From Acinetobacter lwoffii (GTDB lineage: Bacteria; Pseudomonadota; Gammaproteobacteria; Pseudomonadales; Moraxellaceae), in the NCBI RefSeq assembly GCF_024129355.1, contig NZ_JAMXXP010000001.1, forward strand, positions 124,001 to 188,000: 64,000 nt of DNA. The letters run 5' to 3'. Positions within the stretch are counted from its first letter, which is position 1, and each line of letters starts with the position of its first letter. The translations under genes and the position numbers were made by a program. Positions 7,923 through 16,872 of this stretch are shown one piece after another. The notes under the pieces were generated by a model, which did not search any database, had not been told where the DNA came from, and saw only the letters and a program-made list of their open reading frames with translations.

Positions 7923-9308
7923 TTATTTCGCGAAAAGGCAAGCAGTTCCATGTTTTTCTTCGAATTGTTTGACCCAATTCTCATGTTCTTGTAATTCCTG
8001 TGCTGAAGGCAGAATCACAGGCAATTCAATTTCAACTCTGGCCATCCCTGAACGGCTGTTCTGGTCTTCAGACTGGGACAGGGCATCGATATCAAAAGAC
8101 ACCTGTCCACCGGTCATGGCCAGATAAACATCGGACAGGATTTCCGCATCGAGCAAGGCACCGTGGAAGGTACGGTCGCGTTGTGGAATCTCGTAACGGC
8201 GCACTAAGGCATCCAGCGAGTTTTTCTGCCCTGGATGCTTGGACTTGGCCAGTGCCAGGGTATCGGTGACGTCACAGACCTCGGAGAGCGCTTTAAAACC
8301 TGCGCGTTTGAATTCCATATCCAGGAAGTTCATATCGAAGGTCGCGTTATGCGCAATAATTTCCGCGTCGTGTAAATAGTCAAACAGCACTTGAGAAATT
8401 TCTTCAAACAGCGGTTTGTCTTGCAGGAATTCGTCGGTGATGCCGTGGACATTGACAGAATCACCGACCGGTGTTTTCGGATTGATATAAATATGAATCG
8501 AGCTGCCGGTCAGTTTACGGTTAATCATTTCCAGCGCGCCGACTTCAATAATCCGGTCACCATCCTGATAATAAAAACCGGTAGTTTCAGTATCCAGAAT
8601 CAGTTGTCGTGGGCCATGCAGCTGGAGCTTTGCTGGTGTAATGACAATTTGCGGATGTAGCTCAGTCGAGGTAGATGCTTCTAAAGATGAAGCATCTTTA
8701 TTGCTGTCCGTTGCTAAAACTTCAGTCTGGGTAATTTCTTCAACAGTCACTTCGATGATTTCTTCCGGTAGATCTTCCAGCTCTTCTTCACTATCGGCCA
8801 GATCAAGACCAAATGGATCGTCTAGCAACCAGTCGGGTTCAGATTTTTTTTTATCTTCAGACATTGAAGGGCTTTGCTTGGATTTTTTCAGGGTTTCATC
8901 AGCACCCAGATTGGCCAACTGATCGGCCATTTCATTGCCCGGATGTCCAGCATGACCTTTGACCCAGTGCCATTCGATGTCACGTCCCTGACAGACTTCA
9001 TCGAGTTTTTGCCACAGATCCGGATTTTTGACGTCTTTCCAGTTTTTCTTTTTCCAGCCGTGAATCCATTCGGTAATGCCTTGTTTGACGTACTTAGAAT
9101 CGGTATAGATCACCAGTTTGTCTTGCTTGTCACAAAACAGAATCCCTTCAATCGCAGCCGTCAGTTCCATACGGTTATTGGTAGTATGATCTTCACCGCC
9201 ACAGATTTTGTGTTCTTGTTGGCCATTAACAATGTACGCACCCCAGCCGCCTAAACCCGGGTTGCCGCGACAGGCGCCATCAACATAAAGTGTGATAGTG
9301 TGTGACAT
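7923..9308 (-). CDS. rnhA-dnaQ: RNase HI fused to DNA polymerase III epsilon subunit
   Basis: A single 461-residue frame encodes two enzymes. Residues 1-140 are RNase HI, which removes RNA from RNA-DNA hybrids, with acidic residues D10, E48, D70 and D129. Residues about 140-225 are an acidic, Ser-rich linker. Residues 230-461 are the DnaQ proofreading exonuclease, with DTETTGF (D239, E241), HNATFD (H320-D325) and HGALLD (H382-D387), followed by QVSFDI at the position of the beta-clamp-binding motif. Separate neighbouring rnhA and dnaQ genes are usual in E. coli; the fusion is known from Acinetobacter. Both active sites look intact. Confidence 0.95.
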   Translation of the reverse strand: MSHTITLYVDGACRGNPGLGGWGAYIVNGQQEHKICGGEDHTTNNRMELTAAIEGILFCDKQDKLVIYTDSKYVKQGITEWIHGWKKKNWKDVKNPDLWQKLDEVCQGRDIEWHWVKGHAGHPGNEMADQLANLGADETLKKSKQSPSMSEDKKKSEPDWLLDDPFGLDLADSEEELEDLPEEIIEVTVEEITQTEVLATDSNKDASSLEASTSTELHPQIVITPAKLQLHGPRQLILDTETTGFYYQDGDRIIEVGALEMINRKLTGSSIHIYINPKTPVGDSVNVHGITDEFLQDKPLFEEISQVLFDYLHDAEIIAHNATFDMNFLDMEFKRAGFKALSEVCDVTDTLALAKSKHPGQKNSLDALVRRYEIPQRDRTFHGALLDAEILSDVYLAMTGGQVSFDIDALSQSEDQNSRSGMARVEIELPVILPSAQELQEHENWVKQFEEKHGTACLFAK

Positions 9309-9515
9309 AGATTAAATCCGATCAAAATAGAACAAGCTGGAAGGCTTATTGTATAGCGCAAATGCAGTCGATCAATCTATATGTCCGGGATTTTTTAATT
9401 TCTTGTAACATTTAACGTGAAATCGCGGTAAATTATTGGCTTGAGTCTTCGACATGCTTCACTACAATGGCATATCTAAAAAATAAATTTATATACGAGT
9501 TGTTTGGATTTCTTT

Positions 9516-12500
9516 ATGTATAAACCAACCGCAATTTTGTGGCAGCCGACATTACCTACATTTTTAAAATATTCTGTACTGGGAACTGCGCTTGCTTCTC
9601 TAGGACTGACGGGCTGTTCATCTACACAAAGTGCGACCCAAACAGCATCAAGCAAGCAGGTTGGATCACAATATCTGGATGCCAGCAGTCTGGATGGACT
9701 CGAAGATTTACTTTCTGCAACGGATATGCGTGCAGTCGAAGGTGACCGTTTACAGATTCTGAAACATGGTGATGTCTGGAAACGCATGACCGTGGGTTTC
9801 AAGATGGACTTAAGTGTCTGGAATCCGCGGATTGATGCTCAGCGTGGCTGGTTTATTTCACGTCAGCCTTATCTGGATCGCTTAAGTGCGCGTGCATCAC
9901 GTTATTTATATTACACGGTAAAAGAAGCAGAACGCCGTGGTATGCCGACCGAGTTGGCGCTGTTACCGATTATCGAAAGTTCTTATGATCCGGCTGCGAC
10001 CAGTAGTGCGGCGGCGGCAGGTTTATGGCAATTTATTCCAAGTACCGGCCGTATTTATGGTTTAAAGCAGACCTCATTATACGATGGTCGCCGTGATGTA
10101 GTGGAATCGACCCGTGCAGCCTATGAATTTTTAGGCAGTCTGTATAACCAGTTTGGTTCCTGGGAATTGGCGCTCGCTTCTTATAATGCCGGCCCAGGCC
10201 GTATCCAGCAGGCAATTAACCGTAACAAAGCCGCAGGTCTGCCCACCGATTATTGGTCCTTGAAACTGCCACAAGAAACCATGAGTTACGTGCCACGTTT
10301 CTTGGCGGTTGCACAAATTATTAAAAATCCCGGCAGCTATGGGGTGAGCTTGCCACCGATTGCCAACCGTCCGCATTTCCGTGAAGTGCCAGTGGGCGTT
10401 GCCAGTTTAAATGAAATTGCAGCCATCACTGGTCTAAGCCGTGCAGAACTGTATCAATTAAACCCGGGTCATCGTGGTGATCATATTGATCCTGCAAGTC
10501 CGCGCCGTATTCTGATTCCAGCTGACTTAAGTCCTTCAGTGGATGAGAAGCTGAAAAAATTATCCGGTTCAGGTGGTTTATGGGCGAGTAACACGAACAG
10601 CTTGCCGCGAAATACGACGACAGTGGTGCCCACCAGAGCTACACCGCCAGAATTAAATACGAAAACGATTACGCCTTCTAAACAGACTCCGCCAGCGGTT
10701 GTTAGTAATCAGCCTGCAACGACCGTTGCCAAAACGACGACTCCGGCTAAAGCTGCAAGTACGCCACCTGTCGTCACAGCGGCGGTAAGTACCGCGACAA
10801 CGGCCAATACTGTAACGAAGACTACGAAAAAGATTTCGACGCCTCAAGGCTCATCTGCTTTGGCCAGTTTTGCGGCACAAAGTGATTTGCCAATTCCAAG
10901 TGCGCCGCGTATTCCGGTAGCTGTGACGCCTGCGGCACCAGCGAAACAGATTCAGGTCGAACCACCGATTTCTGCAGCTGAGCGTCAGCAAGTTCAGCAG
11001 GCGGTCATCGCACAAGATATTCAGAAAACAGTGGATGAAATTCTGCAGCCTGTCGCCACACCGGCAGAACAGGCCCAGGTGGTTGAAGAACTAAAAGCAT
11101 TGGCGCCGGCAGGCACAGAAATTGTCGATCCTTATGATGGTAAAATCAAGCTGACGGCTATTCAAACCAGCCTGTCTGTGGCTGAGCAGCAAGGCAAGGA
11201 ACTTACCAAAGGCTTCTCTTATCCGAAAGAAGTTGCTGACAATACCACAGCGACTTCGGTCGAAGCCCAGTTGAACCAGGGTAAAAATTACGTCAAGACT
11301 GATTCTGAAGTGGTGGTGGTCGCGCCTAAGGGCAAGCGTAGTACCTATAAGGTTTTACCGGGGGATAATCTGGCACTGATTGCAGCAAAAAATGGGGTGA
11401 ACTGGCGTGATGTAGCGAAATGGAACCAGATCGATCCAAACTCTACGCTATATGTAGGCACCACGATTTATTTGTATGATGCCAAGCCGGTGCAGGAACA
11501 AACCAAAGCCAAAGAAAAGCCGGAATCTTATGTGGTTCAGGCCAATGATTCTCTAACCAGTGTGGCAAGCCAGTTTGGTTTAAGTCTCAAACAGCTGGCT
11601 GATTTTAATGGTTTAAGTACCAACAGTGGTTTATTTGTCGGTCAGAAGCTGTCGCTGAAAGAAACGGCTGCATCTAAAGCCAAAGTAGAAGATGCTAAAA
11701 AAGCTGAAACTGTCAAGGTTCAGACCAAATCCTATACAGTGAAACGTGGTGAGTATCTGAAACTGATTGCCGATCGTTATGGGCTTTCAAATGCTGAACT
11801 GGCATCCTTGACTTCAGGTCTGACTGCCGGTAGCAGTCTGATGGTGGGACAGAAAATCAATGTACCACTTCAGGAAGTTGAAGGGCTAACGGCATCTAGC
11901 CAGAAAACTGAGCAGAAGTTTGAAAATGTCAAAGTCGATCAGACTGCGACTGAAAACTATCAGGTCAAACGCGGTGAAACCCTGTATAGCATTGCCAGTC
12001 AAAGCAAGCTGAGTGTTTCTGAACTGGCTGCATTGAATGGGTTGTCTGCCAATAGTGGTTTACGTATAGGTCAGACCATCAAGATTCCAGCCGGCAGTCA
12101 GATCCCTGAAACCTATACGGTTCAAGCGGGTGATACGCTGACCGGCATTGCCGCAAAATACAATCTGTCAATGGACCAGGTGGCGAGCCTGAATGGCATG
12201 TCACGTAATGCCGGCTTGCGTGTGGGACAGCGCCTGAAACTCAGTGGTGAAGTTGCTGAACCGGTACGTGAAGTGGTTGCTGAAACTGCGACGAAGAATA
12301 CAAAATCGGATTCGCATGTGGTGAAGTCAGGTGAAACCTTAAGTTCTATTGCACGTCAGTATCATTTACAACTGAAATATCTGGCAGATTTAAATGGCCT
12401 GAATACCAATAGTACGGTGCGTATTGGTCAGCGTTTAAAAATTGAGGGTGACTTTCCGGCAGATAAAAAAGTTGAAGGCGTGAAAGTGGCAGCTAAGCCT

Positions 12501-12809
12501 GTAGCTTCTAAGGCAACTGAATCCTATACGATAAAATCCGGTGAATCCCTGAATGTAATTGCCAGCCGTTTAGGTATAAGCGTGACCGACCTGGCTCAGT
12601 TAAATAATCTGAGTCCACGCGCAGGATTGCGTGTCAGTCAAACGATCCAGATTCCAAAACTGATGACGGATTATAAAGTCAAACGCGGTGATACCTTAAT
12701 CGGTCTGGCTTCACGTTATGGTCTGAACAGCAATGAACTGGCGGAAATGAATGATCTCAAACCAAATACACAATTGCGTATTGGTGATGTGATTAAAGTG
12801 CCGAATTAA
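9516..12809 (+). CDS. mltD: Membrane-bound lytic murein transglycosylase D with eight LysM repeats
   Basis: The 1097-residue lipoprotein has an N-terminal signal with lipobox LTGC, an SLT/GH23 domain (about residues 120-270; catalytic Glu near 154 in the IIESSYDP motif) and a degenerate LysM-like segment. A long Thr/Ala/Pro-rich low-complexity region follows (about 370-600). Eight LysM domains start near residues 609, 670, 738, 813, 865, 932, 1002 and 1051. It cleaves glycan strands to anhydromuropeptides, and LysM domains anchor it to peptidoglycan. E. coli MltD has about 450 residues and two LysM domains. The ATG at 9516 is preferred over a TTG at 9504. Confidence 0.92.
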   Translation: MYKPTAILWQPTLPTFLKYSVLGTALASLGLTGCSSTQSATQTASSKQVGSQYLDASSLDGLEDLLSATDMRAVEGDRLQILKHGDVWKRMTVGFKMDLSVWNPRIDAQRGWFISRQPYLDRLSARASRYLYYTVKEAERRGMPTELALLPIIESSYDPAATSSAAAAGLWQFIPSTGRIYGLKQTSLYDGRRDVVESTRAAYEFLGSLYNQFGSWELALASYNAGPGRIQQAINRNKAAGLPTDYWSLKLPQETMSYVPRFLAVAQIIKNPGSYGVSLPPIANRPHFREVPVGVASLNEIAAITGLSRAELYQLNPGHRGDHIDPASPRRILIPADLSPSVDEKLKKLSGSGGLWASNTNSLPRNTTTVVPTRATPPELNTKTITPSKQTPPAVVSNQPATTVAKTTTPAKAASTPPVVTAAVSTATTANTVTKTTKKISTPQGSSALASFAAQSDLPIPSAPRIPVAVTPAAPAKQIQVEPPISAAERQQVQQAVIAQDIQKTVDEILQPVATPAEQAQVVEELKALAPAGTEIVDPYDGKIKLTAIQTSLSVAEQQGKELTKGFSYPKEVADNTTATSVEAQLNQGKNYVKTDSEVVVVAPKGKRSTYKVLPGDNLALIAAKNGVNWRDVAKWNQIDPNSTLYVGTTIYLYDAKPVQEQTKAKEKPESYVVQANDSLTSVASQFGLSLKQLADFNGLSTNSGLFVGQKLSLKETAASKAKVEDAKKAETVKVQTKSYTVKRGEYLKLIADRYGLSNAELASLTSGLTAGSSLMVGQKINVPLQEVEGLTASSQKTEQKFENVKVDQTATENYQVKRGETLYSIASQSKLSVSELAALNGLSANSGLRIGQTIKIPAGSQIPETYTVQAGDTLTGIAAKYNLSMDQVASLNGMSRNAGLRVGQRLKLSGEVAEPVREVVAETATKNTKSDSHVVKSGETLSSIARQYHLQLKYLADLNGLNTNSTVRIGQRLKIEGDFPADKKVEGVKVAAKPVASKATESYTIKSGESLNVIASRLGISVTDLAQLNNLSPRAGLRVSQTIQIPKLMTDYKVKRGDTLIGLASRYGLNSNELAEMNDLKPNTQLRIGDVIKVPN

Positions 12810-12819
12810 TGAATGGATC

Positions 12820-14661
12820 ATGAGATTCGCGCATTTATTTAAAACTTTCAGGTTGATCTGGCTAGCCCCGCTGCTCGTAAGTAGCAGTTGGGCAGCCCTG
12901 ATCACCACCCCATATATTGCACTACATAGCCAGCCGAAATATGCCCAGGCCAAATCCCTGCCTTATGCCAATCCGCAAGCACCGAAAGGCGGTACGCTGA
13001 TTCTGGCAGCTGATGGCAGTTTCGATAATTTGAACAGCATGAATGGCAAGGGCAATGTCACTGAGGGGGGCAACTATATTTTTGACAGTTTGCTGTCCAA
13101 GTCACTGGATGAGCCTGGTGTGTACTATCCCTTGCTGGCGGAAAAAGTCAGTTTTGCCCCCCAAAAAACTGCCTTTATTATTTTTCATTTAAATCCCAAA
13201 GCACGGTTTAGCAATGGCCAGCCGGTGACTGCGCAAGATGTCAAATACAGTTTTGAGTTGTTTCAGACCCAGTCCAATTTTGGCCTGCAGATGTATCTGG
13301 CTGATTTAAACCGGCTGGAAGTCCTGTCACCTTTACAGATCAAAATGCATTTTAAATCTGGACATAATCCGGAAATGGCGATGATTGTCGCGCAGATGCC
13401 CATTTATTCTAAACAGGAATGGCAAAAACGTAATTTTAAAGAATTGACGCTGAAACCGATGCTGGGTTCAGGGCCTTATGTCATTGAACACATAGATGCT
13501 GGACGTAGTATTAGCTACAAACGCAATCCCCGATACTGGGGCAAAGACTTGATGGTCAACCGCGGGCGTTATAATTTTGACCGGATCAAGTATCGTTATT
13601 ATCGTAGTCCTGAAATCAAGTTTGAAGCTTTCAAGTCGGGCCAATTTACCTTGCATGAGGAAAAACAGGTCAACCGCTGGGTGAAAGACTACCAGTTTCC
13701 CGCCGTTCGGCAAGGACAGGTGCAGCGTTACCGCTTTCAGCATCACAACCCGATTCCGACCCAGAGTCTGATATTCAATACCCGCCGTCAGCCTTTTGCC
13801 GATATCCGTTTCCGCCAAGCCTTGAGTTTTGCCTATGACTTTGAATGGCTGAATAAAGCCATGTTCTATGGTGAATATCAGCGCCTGAACAGCTTTTTTT
13901 CCAATAGCGAGCTTGCATCTCATAGACGGCCAAGTGTTCAAGAACTGCACATTTTGAAACCCCATTTAAAGCAGCTTGATCCGGTTCAACGTCAGGCGGT
14001 ACTTGAGGACTGGAAATATCCTCAGTCAGATGCCTCCGGTTTTAACCGGAACAATCTGTTAAAGGCCCGTCAATTGCTATTAAAGGCAGGCTATCGTTAT
14101 CAACAGGGGAAGTTGGTCAATGCTGCGGGTCAACCGGTACAGATTGAGTTCCTGTTACATCAGGCGGAACAGCAGCGTGATCTGATGCCATATCTACGTC
14201 ATTTAAAACGCTTGGGCATTCAGGCCAGCATTCGTATGGTAGAAACCGCGCAATATTATGAACGGCTGCGGAATTATCAGTTTGATATGATTGTCGATAC
14301 CATGCCGCAATCCCTGACACCGGGGCAGGAGCAGAAACAGTTCTGGGGCAGTCAGGCCGCCACGCAGCCAGGTAATTATAATTATGCCGGCATTCGAAAT
14401 CCGGCCATTGATGCCGTCATTCAGCAGGTGACACAGGCTCAAAACCGTGAACAGCTGGTGAATAGTACCCGAGCATTAGACCGTTTACTGCGTGCAGGCT
14501 ATTATCATATTCTGACTTATGGTACGGGCGAATACTGGTATGCTTACTGGAATATGTATCAGCAGCCGCAACGAAAACCTAAACTCTCCGCCGGAATTGA
14601 TTACTGGTGGGTCGATGCAGAAAAGGCCAGACATGTGGCTGATTATTTCAAACAGCATTAA
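12820..14661 (+). CDS. yejA: ABC transporter periplasmic solute-binding protein, YejA type
   Basis: The 613-residue family-5 (oligopeptide/nickel-type) binding protein has a signal peptide ending near SSSWA. It carries the YejA-like N-terminal pattern NPQAPKGGTL and the FDNLNS motif that follows. It delivers peptides, such as antimicrobial peptides or microcin C in E. coli, to the YejBE permease. The gene lies 10 bp after mltD with no terminator, so it may be co-transcribed with mltD. Confidence 0.9.
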   Translation: MRFAHLFKTFRLIWLAPLLVSSSWAALITTPYIALHSQPKYAQAKSLPYANPQAPKGGTLILAADGSFDNLNSMNGKGNVTEGGNYIFDSLLSKSLDEPGVYYPLLAEKVSFAPQKTAFIIFHLNPKARFSNGQPVTAQDVKYSFELFQTQSNFGLQMYLADLNRLEVLSPLQIKMHFKSGHNPEMAMIVAQMPIYSKQEWQKRNFKELTLKPMLGSGPYVIEHIDAGRSISYKRNPRYWGKDLMVNRGRYNFDRIKYRYYRSPEIKFEAFKSGQFTLHEEKQVNRWVKDYQFPAVRQGQVQRYRFQHHNPIPTQSLIFNTRRQPFADIRFRQALSFAYDFEWLNKAMFYGEYQRLNSFFSNSELASHRRPSVQELHILKPHLKQLDPVQRQAVLEDWKYPQSDASGFNRNNLLKARQLLLKAGYRYQQGKLVNAAGQPVQIEFLLHQAEQQRDLMPYLRHLKRLGIQASIRMVETAQYYERLRNYQFDMIVDTMPQSLTPGQEQKQFWGSQAATQPGNYNYAGIRNPAIDAVIQQVTQAQNREQLVNSTRALDRLLRAGYYHILTYGTGEYWYAYWNMYQQPQRKPKLSAGIDYWWVDAEKARHVADYFKQH

Positions 14662-14685
14662 GCTCCAAGCCTATCAGGGAGTGCC

Positions 14686-15732
14686 ATGAGCACTTATATT
14701 CTCAAACGTCTGTTGCTGATGATTCCAACCTTGCTGATCATTTTGCTGATCAATTTCATGGTGATCCAGCTGGCACCCGGTGGTCCGGTGGAGCAGGCGA
14801 TTTATCAGGCGCAACAGGTCAATGGTTTGGCGCATACCGGATTGCAGTATCAGGGAAAGCAAGGCCTCACACCGGAGATGCTTGAGCAGATTAATATCCA
14901 GTACGGCTTTGACCAGCCGCTGCATATTCGATTTTGGGAAATGCTAACGCGTTATGCGCAGTTTGATCTGGGGCAGAGTTTTTTCAAAGACAAACCTGTG
15001 ACTGAACTCATCTGGGAAAAATTGCCAGTATCGCTTTCTTTAGGCCTGTGGAGTACCTTGCTGATTTATCTGGTCTCCATTCCTTTAGGGATTAGAAAAG
15101 CCCGAAAACATGGCAGTCTGTTTGATCAGACTACCTCTCTAGTGTTGGCAGTAGGCTATGCCATTCCAGCCTTTATTTTTGCCATTTTACTCATCGTATT
15201 TTTTGCTGGTGGGTCTTATCTGCACTGGTTTCCATTGCAGGGAATTCGCTCTGAAAATTTTGCTGAACTCTCATTCTTTGCGAAAATTCAGGATTATTTC
15301 TGGCATATGGCCTTGCCGCTGTTGGCCATGGTGCTTGGCGGATTTGCCAGTTTGACCTATCTGGTCAAATTTTCCTTTGTAGAAGAGCTGACTAAGCAAT
15401 ATGTCTTGGCTGCCCGGGCCAAAGGTTTAACTGAACATGCAGTGCTGTATCGGCATGTATTCCGGAATGCCATTTTAGTGCTTATCGCAGGTTTGCCTGA
15501 AGTTCTGATCGGGGTGTTTTTTGTGGGAAACCTGTTTATCGAGATTATCTTTAATCTGGATGGGTTAGGTGTTTTAGGGTTTGAGGCAATTATCCAGCGT
15601 GACTATCCGGTGATTTTCGGTACTTTGTTTATCTTTACCTTGCTCGGCCTGCTGCTGCGCTTGCTGAGCGATTTGCTCTATCAACTGATTGATCCAAGGA
15701 TTCATTTCAGTTCACGTCGAGGATCACAATAA
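14686..15732 (+). CDS. yejB: ABC transporter permease YejB
   Basis: The 348-residue inner-membrane permease has an N-terminal transmembrane helix, a periplasmic segment of about 100 residues and five further helices. The EAA-loop region with the KGLTEHAVLYRHVFRNA motif contacts the ATPase. It forms a heterodimeric channel with YejE. Its stop overlaps the yejE start by one base. Confidence 0.92.
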   Translation: MSTYILKRLLLMIPTLLIILLINFMVIQLAPGGPVEQAIYQAQQVNGLAHTGLQYQGKQGLTPEMLEQINIQYGFDQPLHIRFWEMLTRYAQFDLGQSFFKDKPVTELIWEKLPVSLSLGLWSTLLIYLVSIPLGIRKARKHGSLFDQTTSLVLAVGYAIPAFIFAILLIVFFAGGSYLHWFPLQGIRSENFAELSFFAKIQDYFWHMALPLLAMVLGGFASLTYLVKFSFVEELTKQYVLAARAKGLTEHAVLYRHVFRNAILVLIAGLPEVLIGVFFVGNLFIEIIFNLDGLGVLGFEAIIQRDYPVIFGTLFIFTLLGLLLRLLSDLLYQLIDPRIHFSSRRGSQ

Positions 15733-16742
15733 TGTCTTCCTTGATGCAAGCACGCTGGCAACGTTTTAAGCAGCATAAGCTGGGCTTTGGCTGCTTCATT
15801 ATTTTCAGTGCTATTTTCATCATTTCCTTGGGTGCAGAACTGATTGCTAACGATAAGCCCTTGTTGGTGAAATATGATCATGCTTTTTATCTGCCTATCC
15901 TGAAATCCTATCCAGAAACCACGTTTGGTGGGGTATTTGAGACAGAAGCAGAATATAAAGATCCCGCTGTACAGCAACTGATTGCAGAAAAGGGCTGGGC
16001 GATCTGGCCCATCATTCCGTTTTCCTCTCAAACGCCAAATTTTGAACTGGCTGAACCGGTGCCATCGCCCCCGAGTGCGCAAAACTGGCTGGGAACAGAT
16101 GATCAGGGCCGTGATGTTCTGGCACGGATTCTATATGGTTTAAGGATTTCATTACTGTTTGGTTTTGCTCTGACTTTATTGTCTGCGGTGCTGGGAATTT
16201 TAGCAGGGGCAATTCAGGGTTATTATGGTGGATGGATTGACCTGATCGGGCAACGCATACTCGAAGTCTGGAGCGGTTTGCCGATGCTGTTTATGGTGAT
16301 GGTACTGGTCAGTCTGTTTACCCCGAGTATTTACTGGCTATTTCTGATCATGCTGTTATTTGGCTGGACCACACTGGTGAGTATGGTGCGCGCTGAGTTT
16401 TTGCGCGCCAGAAATCTGGAATACGTCTGGGCAGCAAGAAGTATTGGGGCCGGGGATGGACGGATCATGTTCAAACATATTCTCCCCAATGTGATAGGTT
16501 CTAGCCTGTCACAGTTACCTTTTATGCTAACCGCCAATATTACTGCACTGACAGCGCTGGATTTTTTAGGGTATGGTTTGCCACCCGAGTCGGCATCCCT
16601 AGGGGAACTCTTGCTTCAGGCCAAAAACAACTTAAATGCGCCGTGGCTAGCATTGTCGGGATTCTTTAGTTTGGCAATTGTACTGAGTTTGCTAATCTAT
16701 ATGGGAGAAGCAGTACGGGATGCTTTTGATCCAAGAAACTAA
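15732..16742 (+). CDS. yejE: ABC transporter permease YejE
   Basis: The 336-residue permease has an extended loop after the first helix, the GTDDQGRDVLARILYG motif typical of DppC/OppC/YejE permeases and an EAA-like loop around RSIGAGDGRIMFKHILPN. TAATG overlap with yejB implies coupling. No yejF ATPase follows; the next gene has its own promoter, so the ATP-binding subunit must be encoded elsewhere. Confidence 0.92.
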   Translation: MSSLMQARWQRFKQHKLGFGCFIIFSAIFIISLGAELIANDKPLLVKYDHAFYLPILKSYPETTFGGVFETEAEYKDPAVQQLIAEKGWAIWPIIPFSSQTPNFELAEPVPSPPSAQNWLGTDDQGRDVLARILYGLRISLLFGFALTLLSAVLGILAGAIQGYYGGWIDLIGQRILEVWSGLPMLFMVMVLVSLFTPSIYWLFLIMLLFGWTTLVSMVRAEFLRARNLEYVWAARSIGAGDGRIMFKHILPNVIGSSLSQLPFMLTANITALTALDFLGYGLPPESASLGELLLQAKNNLNAPWLALSGFFSLAIVLSLLIYMGEAVRDAFDPRN

Positions 16743-16794
16743 ATCACAAAAATCTTTAACCATAAAAAAATAAGCAGATAAAAATTGTGTAAAT

Positions 16795-16814
16795 TTGACA
16801 AGACTGATTGTCAA
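16795..16814. promoter_or_regulatory. Palindromic operator candidate upstream of the OYE gene
   Basis: TTGACA and TGTCAA form an inverted repeat separated by eight bases, and the symmetry extends further with mismatches. The right arm overlaps the -35 box of the promoter at 16808, so a bound dimeric repressor would block transcription. Confidence 0.4.
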
Positions 16815-16836
16815 TTGTTCTGGCTTACGTTATAAA
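16808..16836 (+). promoter_or_regulatory. Sigma-70 promoter of the OYE gene
   Basis: A -35 box TTGTCA (16808-16813), an exact 17-bp spacer and a -10 box TATAAA (16831-16836) precede the start codon at 16873, with AGGA six bases before the ATG. Confidence 0.65.
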
Positions 16837-16872
16837 CGAATACAAAATAATAGTAACGTATCAGGACAGATC

